Assembly (NCBI GenBank): GCA_019752045.1
Contig: JAIEMP010000007.1
Span: 186,001 to 250,000, forward strand
Length of the DNA stretch: 64,000 nucleotides
Direction: 5' to 3'
From: Chitinophagaceae bacterium
GTDB taxonomy: Bacteria; Bacteroidota; Bacteroidia; Chitinophagales; Chitinophagaceae
This document shows positions 17,583-26,871 of this stretch, piece after piece (within the stretch, counting starts at the first letter, position 1; each line of letters begins with the position of its first letter). The notes under the pieces were generated by a model. It was given only the letters and a program-made list of their open reading frames with translations. It ran no database searches and was not told the origin of the DNA. The position numbers and the translations under genes are program-made.

Positions 17583-20438
17583 GTGAAATATACCATTGTC
17601 GTCCTGTTATTATTTATTTCATCTGTTTCTTTTGCCCAAAAAAACTACTGGCAACAGCAGGTGAATTACAAAATGAATGTTACATTAAATGATGCAGAAC
17701 ACAGTCTGGATGGTTATGCTAAAATTGAATATGTAAACAACTCTCCTGATACACTTCGGTTTATCTGGTTTCATTTATGGCCCAATGCTTACCGCACAGA
17801 TAAAACGGCCTTCAGTGATCAGCTATTAGAAAACGGACGAACTGATTTTTATTTTTCCAACAAAGAAGATCGTGGCTATATCAACCGGTTAGATTTTCGT
17901 GTAAATACTGTTCTTGCAAAAACAGAAGATCATCCGCAACATATTGATATCATCAAACTCATCTTGCCTCAACCCCTTGCACCCGGTGCATCTGTTGAAA
18001 TAACCACTCCCTTTCATGTACAGTTGCCAAAGAATTTTTCAAGAGGCGGACATGTTGGTCAATCCTATCAAATTACACAATGGTTTCCCAAGCCGGCCGT
18101 GTATGATAAAAAAGGCTGGCACCCCATGCCGTATTTAGATCAGGGAGAGTTTTACAGTGAGTTTGGAAATTATGAAGTTCAAATAACTGTTCCTAAAAGT
18201 TATGTGTTGCTCAGTACCGGTGATTTGCAAAATGAAGAAGAAAAAAACTGGTTAAAAGAAAGAGCCGCATCGTTTGTTGCTAAAGCACAAACGAAGAAAA
18301 TTCCAAATTCCAAAAACCAAAATACAAAAAACAAAAGCTCGACTACCAAAATTAAAAACAGCATTCCTCAGCAAAAATCTGTTGAAGAAACAAAGACGCT
18401 TTTATTTAAACAAACCAATGTACATGACTTTGCATGGTTTGCTGATAAGCGTTACATTGTTCAGGCAGATACCATTCAATTGAGCAATCGTGTTGTTGAT
18501 GTGTACAGTGCTTATACTTATGAAGGCAAAGAGGTTTGGAAGAACAGTATTCAAATGATCAAAGACGCAGTACGTTACAGATCTGCCGCTGTTGGTGAAT
18601 ATCCATACAATATTGTTGCCGCAGTTGAAGCCAGAATGGGGTTTGAAGGTGGTATGGAATATCCCTGCATTACGGCTATCACTCCAATGAATACAAAAAA
18701 ACAGCTGGAGAGTGTAATTGAACATGAAGTTGGTCACAATTGGTTTCAGGGAATGCTGGCCAATAACGAACAGCGTTATGCCTGGCTTGATGAAGGGATT
18801 AATTCTTACTACGGTACCCGTTTTGATCAGGAGCTGAGCAGATACCGCACAATCAAGAAAAAGAAAAAACTATATGATCTCAATTTTGATGATCACCTGT
18901 TCCTGCAAAGCTTTGAACGCTGGAAAAAAGATCAGCCACTCAATACGCCGAGCGACAGTTTAACTGAAACGAATTACTTCCTGATTGAATACACCCGTGG
19001 AGCAGACTTTATGCAGTTGCTGGAGCAACAACTCGGCCGTACAAAATTTGATGCTGCCATGCAGAATTACTTTCAGCAATGGAAATTAAAACACCCTTCT
19101 CCGCTTGATCTGAAATCTTCATTGGAACAATCTACAGGCCAAAATCTTGATTCAACATTTGCATTATTGAATCAAAAAGGACCACTGCAACCGGAGCCCA
19201 AAAAGAAATTAAAACCCGTTTTGTTTATTGGCAAGAACAGCGCTAAAGAAAATGTAATAATATTTTCACCTGTATATGGCTTAAACAGATATGATGGTAT
19301 AATGGTTGGAGCGGCTCTGACTAATTATACATTACCGGCTACCCGTTTTCAGTATATCATTGCACCGATGTATGCAACACGTAGCAAACAGTTAAATGGA
19401 ATTGCACGGCTGAGTTACACTTTCTATCCACAACATACTTTTCAGCGCATCACAGTTGCTGTAAATGCACTAAAGTTTAATACAGACGATTTTTTTGATA
19501 CCGCTAATAACAGATATATTACAGGTTTCAGAAAAATTTCACCCACCATAAAATTTGTTTTCAACGAACAGAACCCAAGGAGCACCAGAGAGCGTTTTAT
19601 TCAATGGAAAACGTTTTTCTTTAATGAAGATGATCTTCGTTTCAGATCAGATACATTTCCAAATGGCAATCGGTTTACGGAAGTAAGAACTGTTCAATCG
19701 AACCGCTATCTGAATCAAATACGTTTTGTGGTGCAGGATACAAGAGCCCTTTATCCATATAAAGCAGAACTGCAGGCAGAACAGGCTAAGGATTTTGTGC
19801 GGCTTGCATTCACGGGGAATTATTATTTGAACTATAATGAAAAGCTTGGTGCTAACATCCGGTTCTTTGCGGGTAAGTTTATATATCTCAATAAAACACT
19901 CAGCAAACAGTTCTCAACCGATCCCTATCATTTAAATATGACAGGGCCAAAAGGATACGAAGATTATACCTACAGCAATTATTTTGTTGGCAGGAATGAG
20001 TTTGAAGGATTTGCCAGTCAGCAGATCATGATGAGAGACGGTGGATTTAAAGTTCGTACCGATTTACTGGCAAGTAAGATTGGAAAAACAGATGATTGGC
20101 TGATGGCAATGAACTTTGTAAGTGATATTCCTGATCAGATCAATATCCTCAACATACTTCCTGTAAAAATTCCATTGAAACTATATCTCGATATTGGCAC
20201 TTATGCAGATGCGTGGAAAACAAATGCAAATGGCAGCAGAGTGTTATATAATGCCGGACTGCAGGTATCATTTCTTAAAAATATAATTCATGTGTACGTT
20301 CCATTATTATACAGCAAAGTGTACAGGGATTATTTTGAATCAACCATTCCTGAAAAACGTTTCTTAAAAAACATTGCATTCAGCATAGATATTCAGGATC
20401 TGAGTCTGAAGAAATTTGACCGGCGCATGCCTTACTGA
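17583..20438 (+). CDS. M1-family metallopeptidase with long C-terminal extension, secreted
   Basis: 951 residues from a GTG at 17583; no ATG precedes the signal peptide (ends SFAQ). The catalytic half has GGMEYP, HEVGHNWF near 381 and DEGIN. Residues about 240-276 are a Lys/Asn/Ser/Thr-rich insert missing from the upstream paralogue. The C-terminal 400 residues are rich in alternating hydrophobic and aromatic strands (PVYGLNRYDGIMVGAALTNY, then VLYNAGLQVSFLKN) and look like a beta-barrel or beta-rich outer-membrane domain. Its stop overlaps the next start as TGATG. Confidence 0.86.
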   Translation: MKYTIVVLLLFISSVSFAQKNYWQQQVNYKMNVTLNDAEHSLDGYAKIEYVNNSPDTLRFIWFHLWPNAYRTDKTAFSDQLLENGRTDFYFSNKEDRGYINRLDFRVNTVLAKTEDHPQHIDIIKLILPQPLAPGASVEITTPFHVQLPKNFSRGGHVGQSYQITQWFPKPAVYDKKGWHPMPYLDQGEFYSEFGNYEVQITVPKSYVLLSTGDLQNEEEKNWLKERAASFVAKAQTKKIPNSKNQNTKNKSSTTKIKNSIPQQKSVEETKTLLFKQTNVHDFAWFADKRYIVQADTIQLSNRVVDVYSAYTYEGKEVWKNSIQMIKDAVRYRSAAVGEYPYNIVAAVEARMGFEGGMEYPCITAITPMNTKKQLESVIEHEVGHNWFQGMLANNEQRYAWLDEGINSYYGTRFDQELSRYRTIKKKKKLYDLNFDDHLFLQSFERWKKDQPLNTPSDSLTETNYFLIEYTRGADFMQLLEQQLGRTKFDAAMQNYFQQWKLKHPSPLDLKSSLEQSTGQNLDSTFALLNQKGPLQPEPKKKLKPVLFIGKNSAKENVIIFSPVYGLNRYDGIMVGAALTNYTLPATRFQYIIAPMYATRSKQLNGIARLSYTFYPQHTFQRITVAVNALKFNTDDFFDTANNRYITGFRKISPTIKFVFNEQNPRSTRERFIQWKTFFFNEDDLRFRSDTFPNGNRFTEVRTVQSNRYLNQIRFVVQDTRALYPYKAELQAEQAKDFVRLAFTGNYYLNYNEKLGANIRFFAGKFIYLNKTLSKQFSTDPYHLNMTGPKGYEDYTYSNYFVGRNEFEGFASQQIMMRDGGFKVRTDLLASKIGKTDDWLMAMNFVSDIPDQINILNILPVKIPLKLYLDIGTYADAWKTNANGSRVLYNAGLQVSFLKNIIHVYVPLLYSKVYRDYFESTIPEKRFLKNIAFSIDIQDLSLKKFDRRMPY

Positions 20439-21355
20439 TGCAGCAGATACAATACATACAACAAGCCTCCATTGATAAAACTAAATGGGACGAATGCATA
20501 GAACATTCACCCAACGGATTAATCTATGGCTACTCCTGGTATCTCGATGCCATGGCCGATCAATGGGATGCGCTGGTGCTGAATGATTATGAAGCTGTGA
20601 TGCCGCTTACATGGAATAAAAAATACGGTATTCATTATTTGTTTCAACCATTCTTTTGTGCGAGTCTTGGGGTGTTTTCAAAAAACACAATTGATTCAAA
20701 TCTGGTAGAGCAGTTTTTACAACAGATCCCGGCTAAGTTTAAGTATTTCGATATCTATCTCAATCATCATAACCTATTCAGGCTCGATGAGTTTCCCTTT
20801 ACCAAGCGGATTAATTATGTGCTTTCCTTAGAACAATCTTATGAAGTTATCAGCGACAGCTATCGTGAAAATCTGAAACGGAATATAAAAAAAGCTGAAA
20901 AAGGTAAACTGATTGTTAAACATGAAATTGAACTGGATGAAATTCTTGCACTGGCTAAGGAAACCATGCAACGGGTTTCTTCTATCACTGATGAGCAGCT
21001 CAACCGGTTTAAAAAAGTGTTTGCTGAAGCTGTAGTAAAACAACGGGCAGAAACGATTGGTATCTATTCTATCACGAATGAACTTGTTGCATCGGCTGCT
21101 TTTCTTTATTCACACAACCGTTGGTATTATATTCTTGTGGGCAACCATCCAAACGGAAAAACATCAGGCGCATCGCATTATCTGATTGACCGTTTCATTT
21201 TCAAACATGCCGGAACCCCTGCCCTGCTTGACTTTGAAGGAAGTGACATCCGTAACCTTGCATTTTTTTACAGCAGTTACGGCGCATCAGAAGAACAGTA
21301 TCCTGCATTACGCATGAACAGATTGCCGAAGTTGTTGAAATGGATGAAAGAGTAA
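20438..21355 (+). CDS. FemAB/GNAT-like acyltransferase
   Basis: 305 residues, soluble. It has the double-GNAT layout: an N-terminal substrate half (SPNGLIYGYSWYLDAMADQWDALV) and a C-terminal half with RENLKRNIKKAEKGKL followed by ELVASAAFLYSHNRWYYILVGNHPNGKTSGASHYLIDRFI, typical of FemAB-like proteins acting on peptidoglycan or lipid-linked substrates. The acceptor is unknown. Translationally coupled to the upstream peptidase. Confidence 0.65.
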   Translation: MQQIQYIQQASIDKTKWDECIEHSPNGLIYGYSWYLDAMADQWDALVLNDYEAVMPLTWNKKYGIHYLFQPFFCASLGVFSKNTIDSNLVEQFLQQIPAKFKYFDIYLNHHNLFRLDEFPFTKRINYVLSLEQSYEVISDSYRENLKRNIKKAEKGKLIVKHEIELDEILALAKETMQRVSSITDEQLNRFKKVFAEAVVKQRAETIGIYSITNELVASAAFLYSHNRWYYILVGNHPNGKTSGASHYLIDRFIFKHAGTPALLDFEGSDIRNLAFFYSSYGASEEQYPALRMNRLPKLLKWMKE

Positions 21356-21378
21356 TCTTACGCTATTAGAACGAATCA

Positions 21379-21462
21379 TGGCTAAAGCCATTTTACATTT
21401 TTTTATAACCCCGGTCTTAAGCCCGGGGTTAGGAGTTCCCATTTATTGTAGGGCTTTAGCCC
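21379..21462. repeat. REP-like composite palindromic element
   Basis: Three inverted repeats in 84 bases: TGGCTAAAGCCA (21379-21390), a longer hairpin AACCCCGG...CCGGGGTT (21407-21430) with CTTAAG in its centre, and GGGCTTTAGCCC (21451-21462). The outer two share the GGCTWWAGCC core. It lies between convergent genes, where it may also end transcription. This is typical of dispersed intergenic REP elements in Bacteroidota. Confidence 0.65.
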
Positions 21463-21468
21463 AGATGA

Positions 21469-21969
21469 TTAATCCCACCGATTTATCTCTGTAAAATTTC
21501 GAATAAATTCATCCTGCTTATCAGGTGAAATAATAAAGTGTCGCTTATCAGTTGTTGTAATTAAAATTAACCTGTCCATATGCGTTACATACCAGGTCAT
21601 TCTTCCAAATTTTGAGTTTGAAAACTCTCCAAAATATCCAAAGAGTCCACCTACTCCAAAAGTTCGAATGGTTCCCTTCACTTCTTTTTTACGAATTGTT
21701 GAAATATGTTCAATAGATGAGAATAGAATTTTCTTTTCCCCCACTATCCGATTGATAAAAACTGTACGATCTGAAATACGATAGCCTGCCGGCTTAAAAA
21801 AAAGAACAAACAAATAAATAAGGCTCAAAAGAATGGGAGCAATAAGCAAGGAAATATCTCTATCTGTTAAATATAATGAAACACATAAAATAATGGCAGA
21901 AGCAAATAGTAAACTCACAACTACTGTTATAATCTTTGCTAATTTATCAAGGGAGGCAGAATATTTCAT
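21469..21969 (-). CDS. Membrane protein with PH-like domain
   Basis: 166 residues from ATG at 21969 (a TTG codon precedes it). Two membrane helices (about 10-35 and 39-60) are followed by a beta-rich domain of about 100 residues (YRISDRTVFINRIVGEKKILFSSIEHISTIRK...RLILITTTDKRHFIISPD) typical of small bacterial PH domains. Function unknown in this family. It is the last gene of the minus-strand run that includes ispD, 10 bases after ispD. Confidence 0.6.
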   Translation of the reverse strand: MKYSASLDKLAKIITVVVSLLFASAIILCVSLYLTDRDISLLIAPILLSLIYLFVLFFKPAGYRISDRTVFINRIVGEKKILFSSIEHISTIRKKEVKGTIRTFGVGGLFGYFGEFSNSKFGRMTWYVTHMDRLILITTTDKRHFIISPDKQDEFIRNFTEINRWD

Positions 21970-21979
21970 CAATCAACAA

Positions 21980-22645
21980 TTATTTCTCCAGAATATTCTC
22001 TGCGATGAGCATATCCACCGGGTTGGTGATTTTGATATTTGTTTCTTCTCCCTGCACCAGTGTCACTTTTAATCCAAATGCTTCCACCACATTTGCTTCA
22101 TCTGTAAAGCGCTCTTTATAGTCAATTGCAAACGCAGGCAATAATATTTTGCTGTGAAAAGTTTGTGGTGTTTGTACCAGCCGGAGTTTGGTCCGGTCAA
22201 CCGGATCATTCCCATCCTCAGTTATCATGCGTACACTATCTCTGCATTCAACAGCCGGCACAGCACTGCCTGTTTCCATTGCAGCTGCATAACAGCGTTG
22301 AATTAATTCAGTACTTACCAAACAACGAACACCATCATGTACAAAAATGATGGACTCTTCGTTGATGAGTTTTAATCCGTTTTGTACAGAATGAAATCTG
22401 GTTTCACCGCCAACTGTTAATTGTATCTGATGCTGATCAAAAAATCCATCTACAATTTCTTTTCCAAGCTCAAGATGTTCTTCGGGTAACACAATGATTA
22501 CATGAATACCGGGCACAGCCTGCAGAAATGCATGGATGGTATAATACAGAACAGGTTTATTCTTTAGCAGTAAAAATTGTTTAGGGAGTACAGATCCCAT
22601 TCGTTTACCGGCACCGCCGGCCACAATTACAGCATATGTTTGCAT
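21980..22645 (-). CDS. ispD: 2-C-methyl-D-erythritol 4-phosphate cytidylyltransferase IspD
   Basis: 221 residues, the usual length. Nucleotidyltransferase loop AGGAGKRMGSVLPKQFLLL at residues 9-27, HDGVRCLV at about 104-111, and the closing motif NIKITNPVDMLIAENIL. It forms CDP-methylerythritol from MEP and CTP in the non-mevalonate isoprenoid pathway. It lies 38 bases downstream of the isoaspartyl peptidase gene, in the same direction, and shares no obvious pathway with it. Confidence 0.95.
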   Translation of the reverse strand: MQTYAVIVAGGAGKRMGSVLPKQFLLLKNKPVLYYTIHAFLQAVPGIHVIIVLPEEHLELGKEIVDGFFDQHQIQLTVGGETRFHSVQNGLKLINEESIIFVHDGVRCLVSTELIQRCYAAAMETGSAVPAVECRDSVRMITEDGNDPVDRTKLRLVQTPQTFHSKILLPAFAIDYKERFTDEANVVEAFGLKVTLVQGEETNIKITNPVDMLIAENILEK

Positions 22646-22683
22646 ACCTTCAAAGATAAGTGAGAGTTATTATTCCAAATGTA

Positions 22684-23643
22684 CTATCTGTAAATGGCAA
22701 TTTGTTTTTCGCCTTTACTGTTTTGCATGGCCCGGTACATGCCATCACTGTTGAAGACTAAAGAGGTATTTCCTTTTGCATCAACACCAATCATTCCGCC
22801 TTCACCATTTATTTTTACCAGTTTATCTAATGTTACAGCTTCCATTGCCTGTTGCAATGACAATCCTTTGTATTCCATTAAGCAACTCACATCATAAGCG
22901 GCAACGGCCCTTAAAAATAATTCGCCATGACCGGTACATGAAATGGCACAGGTTGTATTGTTGGCATAGGTGCCTGCACCAATGACCGGGGTATCACCAA
23001 TACGATTGAAATTTTTATTCGTCATGCCACCTGTGCTGGTAGCTGCAGCAATATTGCCATGTACATCGCAGGCAACTGCACCTACGGTGCCAAATTTTTT
23101 ATCCTCCGTAGCTTTAGCGTTGGAGGGTTTCTCCGTTTGAATATTATGATCCAACGCAATCACATTTTCATTTTTCACCAGCTGCCATTGATCATATCTG
23201 AATTGAGAAAAGAAATAAGCTTCCTCTTCAATGTTTAATCCCTGTTGTTTGGCAAACTGCAACGCACCATTGCCACTCAACATTACATGATCACTTTTTT
23301 GCATAATGGCCAACGCAAGTTCAACAGGATTTTTAACAGCACTCACACCTGCAACAGCTCCTGCATCTAATGTGCGGCCATCCATAATGGCTGCATCCAT
23401 TTCATGTGTTCCGGTTTTAGTGAACACAGATCCTTTACCTGCATTAAAGAGAATACAATTTTCTAATGAAACAGTTGCAGCAGTTACAGCTGCTAATGCA
23501 GTACCGCCTTTTTCTAAAATATTGTAACCTGCTGTGATCGCTTCTTCCAAACCCCTGTTGTAAGCGGCTTCCAGCTCTGCGGTTAAATCTTTTTTGAGGA
23601 TGGTTCCTGCACCGCCATGTATGGCAATTGAAAATGTTTGCAT
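22684..23643 (-). CDS. Isoaspartyl peptidase / plant-type L-asparaginase (Ntn hydrolase)
   Basis: 319 residues. N-terminal HGGAGTI, NAGKGSV near 68-74, and the autocleavage site with nucleophile T186 in GTVGAVACD, followed by NRIGDTPVIGAGTYAN and CTGHGE. The precursor splits just before T186 into alpha and beta subunits and hydrolyses isoaspartyl peptides and asparagine. Residues 174-181 (SNAKATED) are encoded by a REP-like palindrome at 23101-23124, inserted in frame in the linker that is exposed before self-cleavage. It lies 3 bases downstream of the heptose kinase gene. Confidence 0.92.
   Translation of the reverse strand: MQTFSIAIHGGAGTILKKDLTAELEAAYNRGLEEAITAGYNILEKGGTALAAVTAATVSLENCILFNAGKGSVFTKTGTHEMDAAIMDGRTLDAGAVAGVSAVKNPVELALAIMQKSDHVMLSGNGALQFAKQQGLNIEEEAYFFSQFRYDQWQLVKNENVIALDHNIQTEKPSNAKATEDKKFGTVGAVACDVHGNIAAATSTGGMTNKNFNRIGDTPVIGAGTYANNTTCAISCTGHGELFLRAVAAYDVSCLMEYKGLSLQQAMEAVTLDKLVKINGEGGMIGVDAKGNTSLVFNSDGMYRAMQNSKGEKQIAIYR
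23101..23124. repeat. REP-like palindrome inside a coding sequence
   Basis: Imperfect hairpin CTCCGTAGC / GCGTTGGAG around TTTA, with the same central GCTTTAGC as the intergenic repeat at 21451-21462. It keeps the reading frame of the isoaspartyl peptidase and encodes SNAKATED, a peptide I associate with repeat insertions in other Chitinophagaceae-type proteins. Confidence 0.5.
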
Positions 23644-23646
23644 GTT

Positions 23647-24642
23647 TTAATTCAATAAGAGCTTACACTCCTGTAACAACCGTTCTTTGTTGATAGCTGC
23701 TGTTCCTACTTCTTCACAAACCAAGCCACCGGCAATATTGGCCATCTCCGCCATGAGATGAATATCTTTTGTTGCAGCAAACACCAATGATGCAACTGCA
23801 ATCACTGTATCTCCTGCCCCGCTTACATCTGCAATATTGCGGATATGTGTGGGAATGATGCCGGCGATGGTTTCGTTATTATAAAACACTCCTTTTTCAG
23901 ATAGTGTAATAAAAGATGTATGATGTTGTAATTTTTCTGCCAGCTTTGTATGAATCGCTTTGAGCGTTTCTTCATTTACATCTTCAATCAACAGATTCAA
24001 TCCTTCTTTTACTTCTTTTAAATTCGGTTTAAATACATCAACGCCTTTATAGCTGAAGAAATTTTTTCGCTTTGGATCAACCGTTGTCACAATTCCATGA
24101 TGTTTGCAAAGATCAATTGCTTTTTGTATAACCAACTCTGTAAGTACACCTTTATTGTAATCTTCAAAAATGAGTACATCAGGTTTTTCCTGTGCAATAA
24201 AAGTTTGTAATGCCAAAATCAATCTGTTCTCATCTTCGTACCAGAGGTCATGCGTAATCTCGTTATCGAGCCGCATCATTTGTTGGTTACGACTGATGAT
24301 CCTTGTTTTATTTGTAGTGATACGCTTTGCACTACTGAGTAAAAAATCGGTCTTGATATTTTTCTCCTGCAACAATTTATTCAACAATTTTCCTTCTTCA
24401 TCATCACCTACAATACTAAGCATTGAAACAGAAGCACCCAACGATGCAATATTTAATGCAACGTTTGCAGCACCGCCAATTCTGTATTCTTTTTGATCTA
24501 ATGTAACAATTGGAACAGGAGCTTCGGGCGAAATACGTTCTACATGCCCCCACATATACGTATCGAGCATTACATCGCCAATGACAGCTACTTTAATTTT
24601 CGACAGTTGTTGAAACAGTTGATCAAAATTCACCCCACTCAT
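23647..24642 (-). CDS. rfaE1: D-glycero-beta-D-manno-heptose-7-phosphate kinase (PfkB family)
   Basis: 331 residues, the length of a stand-alone kinase domain; no fused cytidylyltransferase follows. PfkB signatures are present: GDVMLDTYMWGHVERISPEAPVPIV near 22-46, GGAANVALN at 57-65, and the catalytic DVSGAGDTV near 276-284. It makes heptose-1,7-bisphosphate for ADP-heptose and the LPS inner core. The stop of the upstream permease lies one base before its start, so they share a transcript. Confidence 0.88.
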   Translation of the reverse strand: MSGVNFDQLFQQLSKIKVAVIGDVMLDTYMWGHVERISPEAPVPIVTLDQKEYRIGGAANVALNIASLGASVSMLSIVGDDEEGKLLNKLLQEKNIKTDFLLSSAKRITTNKTRIISRNQQMMRLDNEITHDLWYEDENRLILALQTFIAQEKPDVLIFEDYNKGVLTELVIQKAIDLCKHHGIVTTVDPKRKNFFSYKGVDVFKPNLKEVKEGLNLLIEDVNEETLKAIHTKLAEKLQHHTSFITLSEKGVFYNNETIAGIIPTHIRNIADVSGAGDTVIAVASLVFAATKDIHLMAEMANIAGGLVCEEVGTAAINKERLLQECKLLLN

Positions 24643-24643
24643 G

Positions 24644-26077
24644 TCAGTTTATTTTGTTTTGTTTTGCGGCTGCAATATAGTAAACCGGAATACCTAACAA
24701 AACAATACCCAATCCAATACCGGCGTACAGTGGTTTCATGGTGATGAGAAAAAAGCAAAAGGTTAATCCAAGAATAATATAAATCACCGGCAGCACAGGA
24801 TAAGCAAATGCTTTATAAGGTCGCTCCATATCCGGACGTTTGATGCGCAATACAAAAATACCCAGAATGGTAAGCACATAAAACAAGACCACAACAAAGG
24901 AAATCATGTCAAGTAAATCGCCATACTGCCCGCTTAAACAAAGCAACGCAGCCCATACACATTGCGCCCATAATGCCCATTGCGGTACTGCATTTTTATT
25001 TAACGTGCCTGCTTTTTTAAAGAAGAGTCCATCCTGCGCCATGGTATAATACACTCTTGCACCGGAGAGAACAAGACCATTGATACAACCAAACGTTGAG
25101 ATCATGATCATAACAGCAATCACGTAAGTACCAATGTTGCCAAAAATTTCGTTGGCAGCTGCTACTGCCACACGATCCTGTTTTGCAAAAGCAATGCTCT
25201 GTTCGCCACCATTTAACGGAAGCACACTGATATACATCACATTGGCTGCAACATAAATAAGTGTTACGATTAATGTACCAAGAAATAAACTCAACCCAAT
25301 ATTTCGTTTGGGATTTTTTATTTCACCTGCAATAAATGTTACGTTATTCCATGCATCACTGCTGAAGATAGAGCCGGTCATAGATGCAGCGATAGCACCC
25401 AATACAGCTGTACCTGCAATACCTGCAATTGCTCCTCCCTGAGATAGCTGATTCATTTGCCAGGCATTTGCCCAATTGGCATTCCACACATCAGCCTTTG
25501 CTGCAAGTAAAAGACCGAATACAATTAATCCAAAAAGAGAAAGCAGCTTCGTAATGGTAAAAACATTTTGAATCATCTTGCCGCCCTTCACTCCTTTTGT
25601 ATTGATGTAAGTGAGTAATACAATCACTAATATGGAAACAATCTGAGCAGGATACAATTTAAACACGCCTATTTGAAACAGAATGTTTTCATCGTTAATA
25701 TCCAGCGCAGGAATAAAATATCCGGTGAACTTTGAAAAAGCCACACCTACTGCAGCAATGGTGGCTGTTTGTATCACTGTAAAAAAACTCCAGCCATACA
25801 GGAACCCGGCCAGTTTATTAAACGCTTCTTTTAAATACACATACTGTCCGCCTGCTTTGGGAAACATAGCGCTTAGTTCACCATAACTGAGTGCTGCAGT
25901 AAGCGTCATAAAACCGGTGATGAGCCAAACAACCAACAGCCAGCCGGCACCGCCAACATTTCTGCTGATATCTGCACTTACAATAAAAATACCCGAACCA
26001 ATCATGGATCCGGCTACAATCATTGTGGCATCTAGTAAACTTAAGCTTGGTTTAAATTCCTGTTGAGTTGTAGACAT
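24644..26077 (-). CDS. APC-family amino acid permease
   Basis: 477 residues with about 12 membrane helices. Helix 1 carries the substrate-binding GSMIGSGIF (residues 22-30), followed by PKAGGQYVYLKEAFN in the conserved helix 2-3 region, as in LAT/YfnA-like APC transporters. It imports or exchanges amino acids at the inner membrane; specificity cannot be read from sequence. First gene of the run permease, rfaE1, isoaspartyl peptidase, ispD, PH-domain protein. Confidence 0.88.
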   Translation of the reverse strand: MSTTQQEFKPSLSLLDATMIVAGSMIGSGIFIVSADISRNVGGAGWLLVVWLITGFMTLTAALSYGELSAMFPKAGGQYVYLKEAFNKLAGFLYGWSFFTVIQTATIAAVGVAFSKFTGYFIPALDINDENILFQIGVFKLYPAQIVSILVIVLLTYINTKGVKGGKMIQNVFTITKLLSLFGLIVFGLLLAAKADVWNANWANAWQMNQLSQGGAIAGIAGTAVLGAIAASMTGSIFSSDAWNNVTFIAGEIKNPKRNIGLSLFLGTLIVTLIYVAANVMYISVLPLNGGEQSIAFAKQDRVAVAAANEIFGNIGTYVIAVMIMISTFGCINGLVLSGARVYYTMAQDGLFFKKAGTLNKNAVPQWALWAQCVWAALLCLSGQYGDLLDMISFVVVLFYVLTILGIFVLRIKRPDMERPYKAFAYPVLPVIYIILGLTFCFFLITMKPLYAGIGLGIVLLGIPVYYIAAAKQNKIN

Positions 26078-26129
26078 AGCAATTTTTCGTTTCTTAAATG
26101 AAACGGAAGATAAGGATTAATCTGAAATC

Positions 26130-26741
26130 CTATTTCTTCTTGCTCAGGCGGTATGCTTCATTGAGACCCTTTACAACTTCGCCCGTAATATTAAAGGCAG
26201 AATCTTTGTAATACAGAGTAAGGTTACCTTCTCCTGTTGAGAAAATAAAATTGTACTTGTTGCTGGTATTGTATGCTTTCAGGTAATCGTTGATGCGCTT
26301 TTGAATATCATCAATGGCTTTGGATTGATTTTCCAAATGTTGCTGCTGCAAACTTTGCTGACGTTGGCCGATTTGCTGATACCTTGTCTGGTATTCCTGC
26401 TGAAAACGTTCTGCATCCACCTGTGTAATTGCCTGTCCTTTTTTCAAAAACTCAATACGGTCTTTTTCCAGTTTATTTAATTCACTCTGGATTTGATTTT
26501 CGATGCGTTGTTTATCTCTTTCAATATCATCGTTTTTGAGTTTGAAATACTCGTAATATTTCTGAATCGTATCCAGATCAATGTAAGCCACACGTAATTG
26601 CTGATGAAGGATGTGTGCACTGTCGACTGAAGCAGTTTTCAAAGGAGCTGAGGCTGTTTTTTTTCCGGAGAAATGCAACACGTATAAAACGGCAACCGCA
26701 GCTGCTATCAATACTAATAAAATTGTTTGTACACTTTTCAT
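26130..26741 (-). CDS. OmpH/Skp-family periplasmic chaperone-like protein
   Basis: 203 residues. One hydrophobic N-terminal segment (residues 7-24), the family opening RVAYIDLDTIQKYYEYFK, a long Gln/Glu/Lys-rich coiled coil (about 70-150), and the closing YNFIFSTGEGNLTLYYKDSAFNITGEVVKGLNEAY. This is the Skp layout, a jellyfish-shaped chaperone for outer-membrane proteins. The N-terminal segment may be an anchor and not a cleaved signal. It is downstream of rpoC in the same direction but behind a terminator. Confidence 0.82.
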   Translation of the reverse strand: MKSVQTILLVLIAAAVAVLYVLHFSGKKTASAPLKTASVDSAHILHQQLRVAYIDLDTIQKYYEYFKLKNDDIERDKQRIENQIQSELNKLEKDRIEFLKKGQAITQVDAERFQQEYQTRYQQIGQRQQSLQQQHLENQSKAIDDIQKRINDYLKAYNTSNKYNFIFSTGEGNLTLYYKDSAFNITGEVVKGLNEAYRLSKKK

Positions 26742-26821
26742 AATGAGGTGAGCAAAGTAAAGGAATCTGAACGAGTGATAAAAATTGAACTGAATTTTAG
26801 GAAACTGTTAACAGCACCAAA

Positions 26822-26852
26822 AAAGAATCCCCCGGTTAACGGGGGAATCTTT
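26822..26852 (-). terminator. Terminator of rpoBC
   Basis: Hairpin AAAGAATCCCCCG / CGGGGGAATCTTT with a single internal mismatch, 20 bases after the rpoC stop. The flanking A/T arms give a T tract on the minus strand. Confidence 0.75.
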
Positions 26853-26871
26853 GTAATCTATCTGTTACAGC

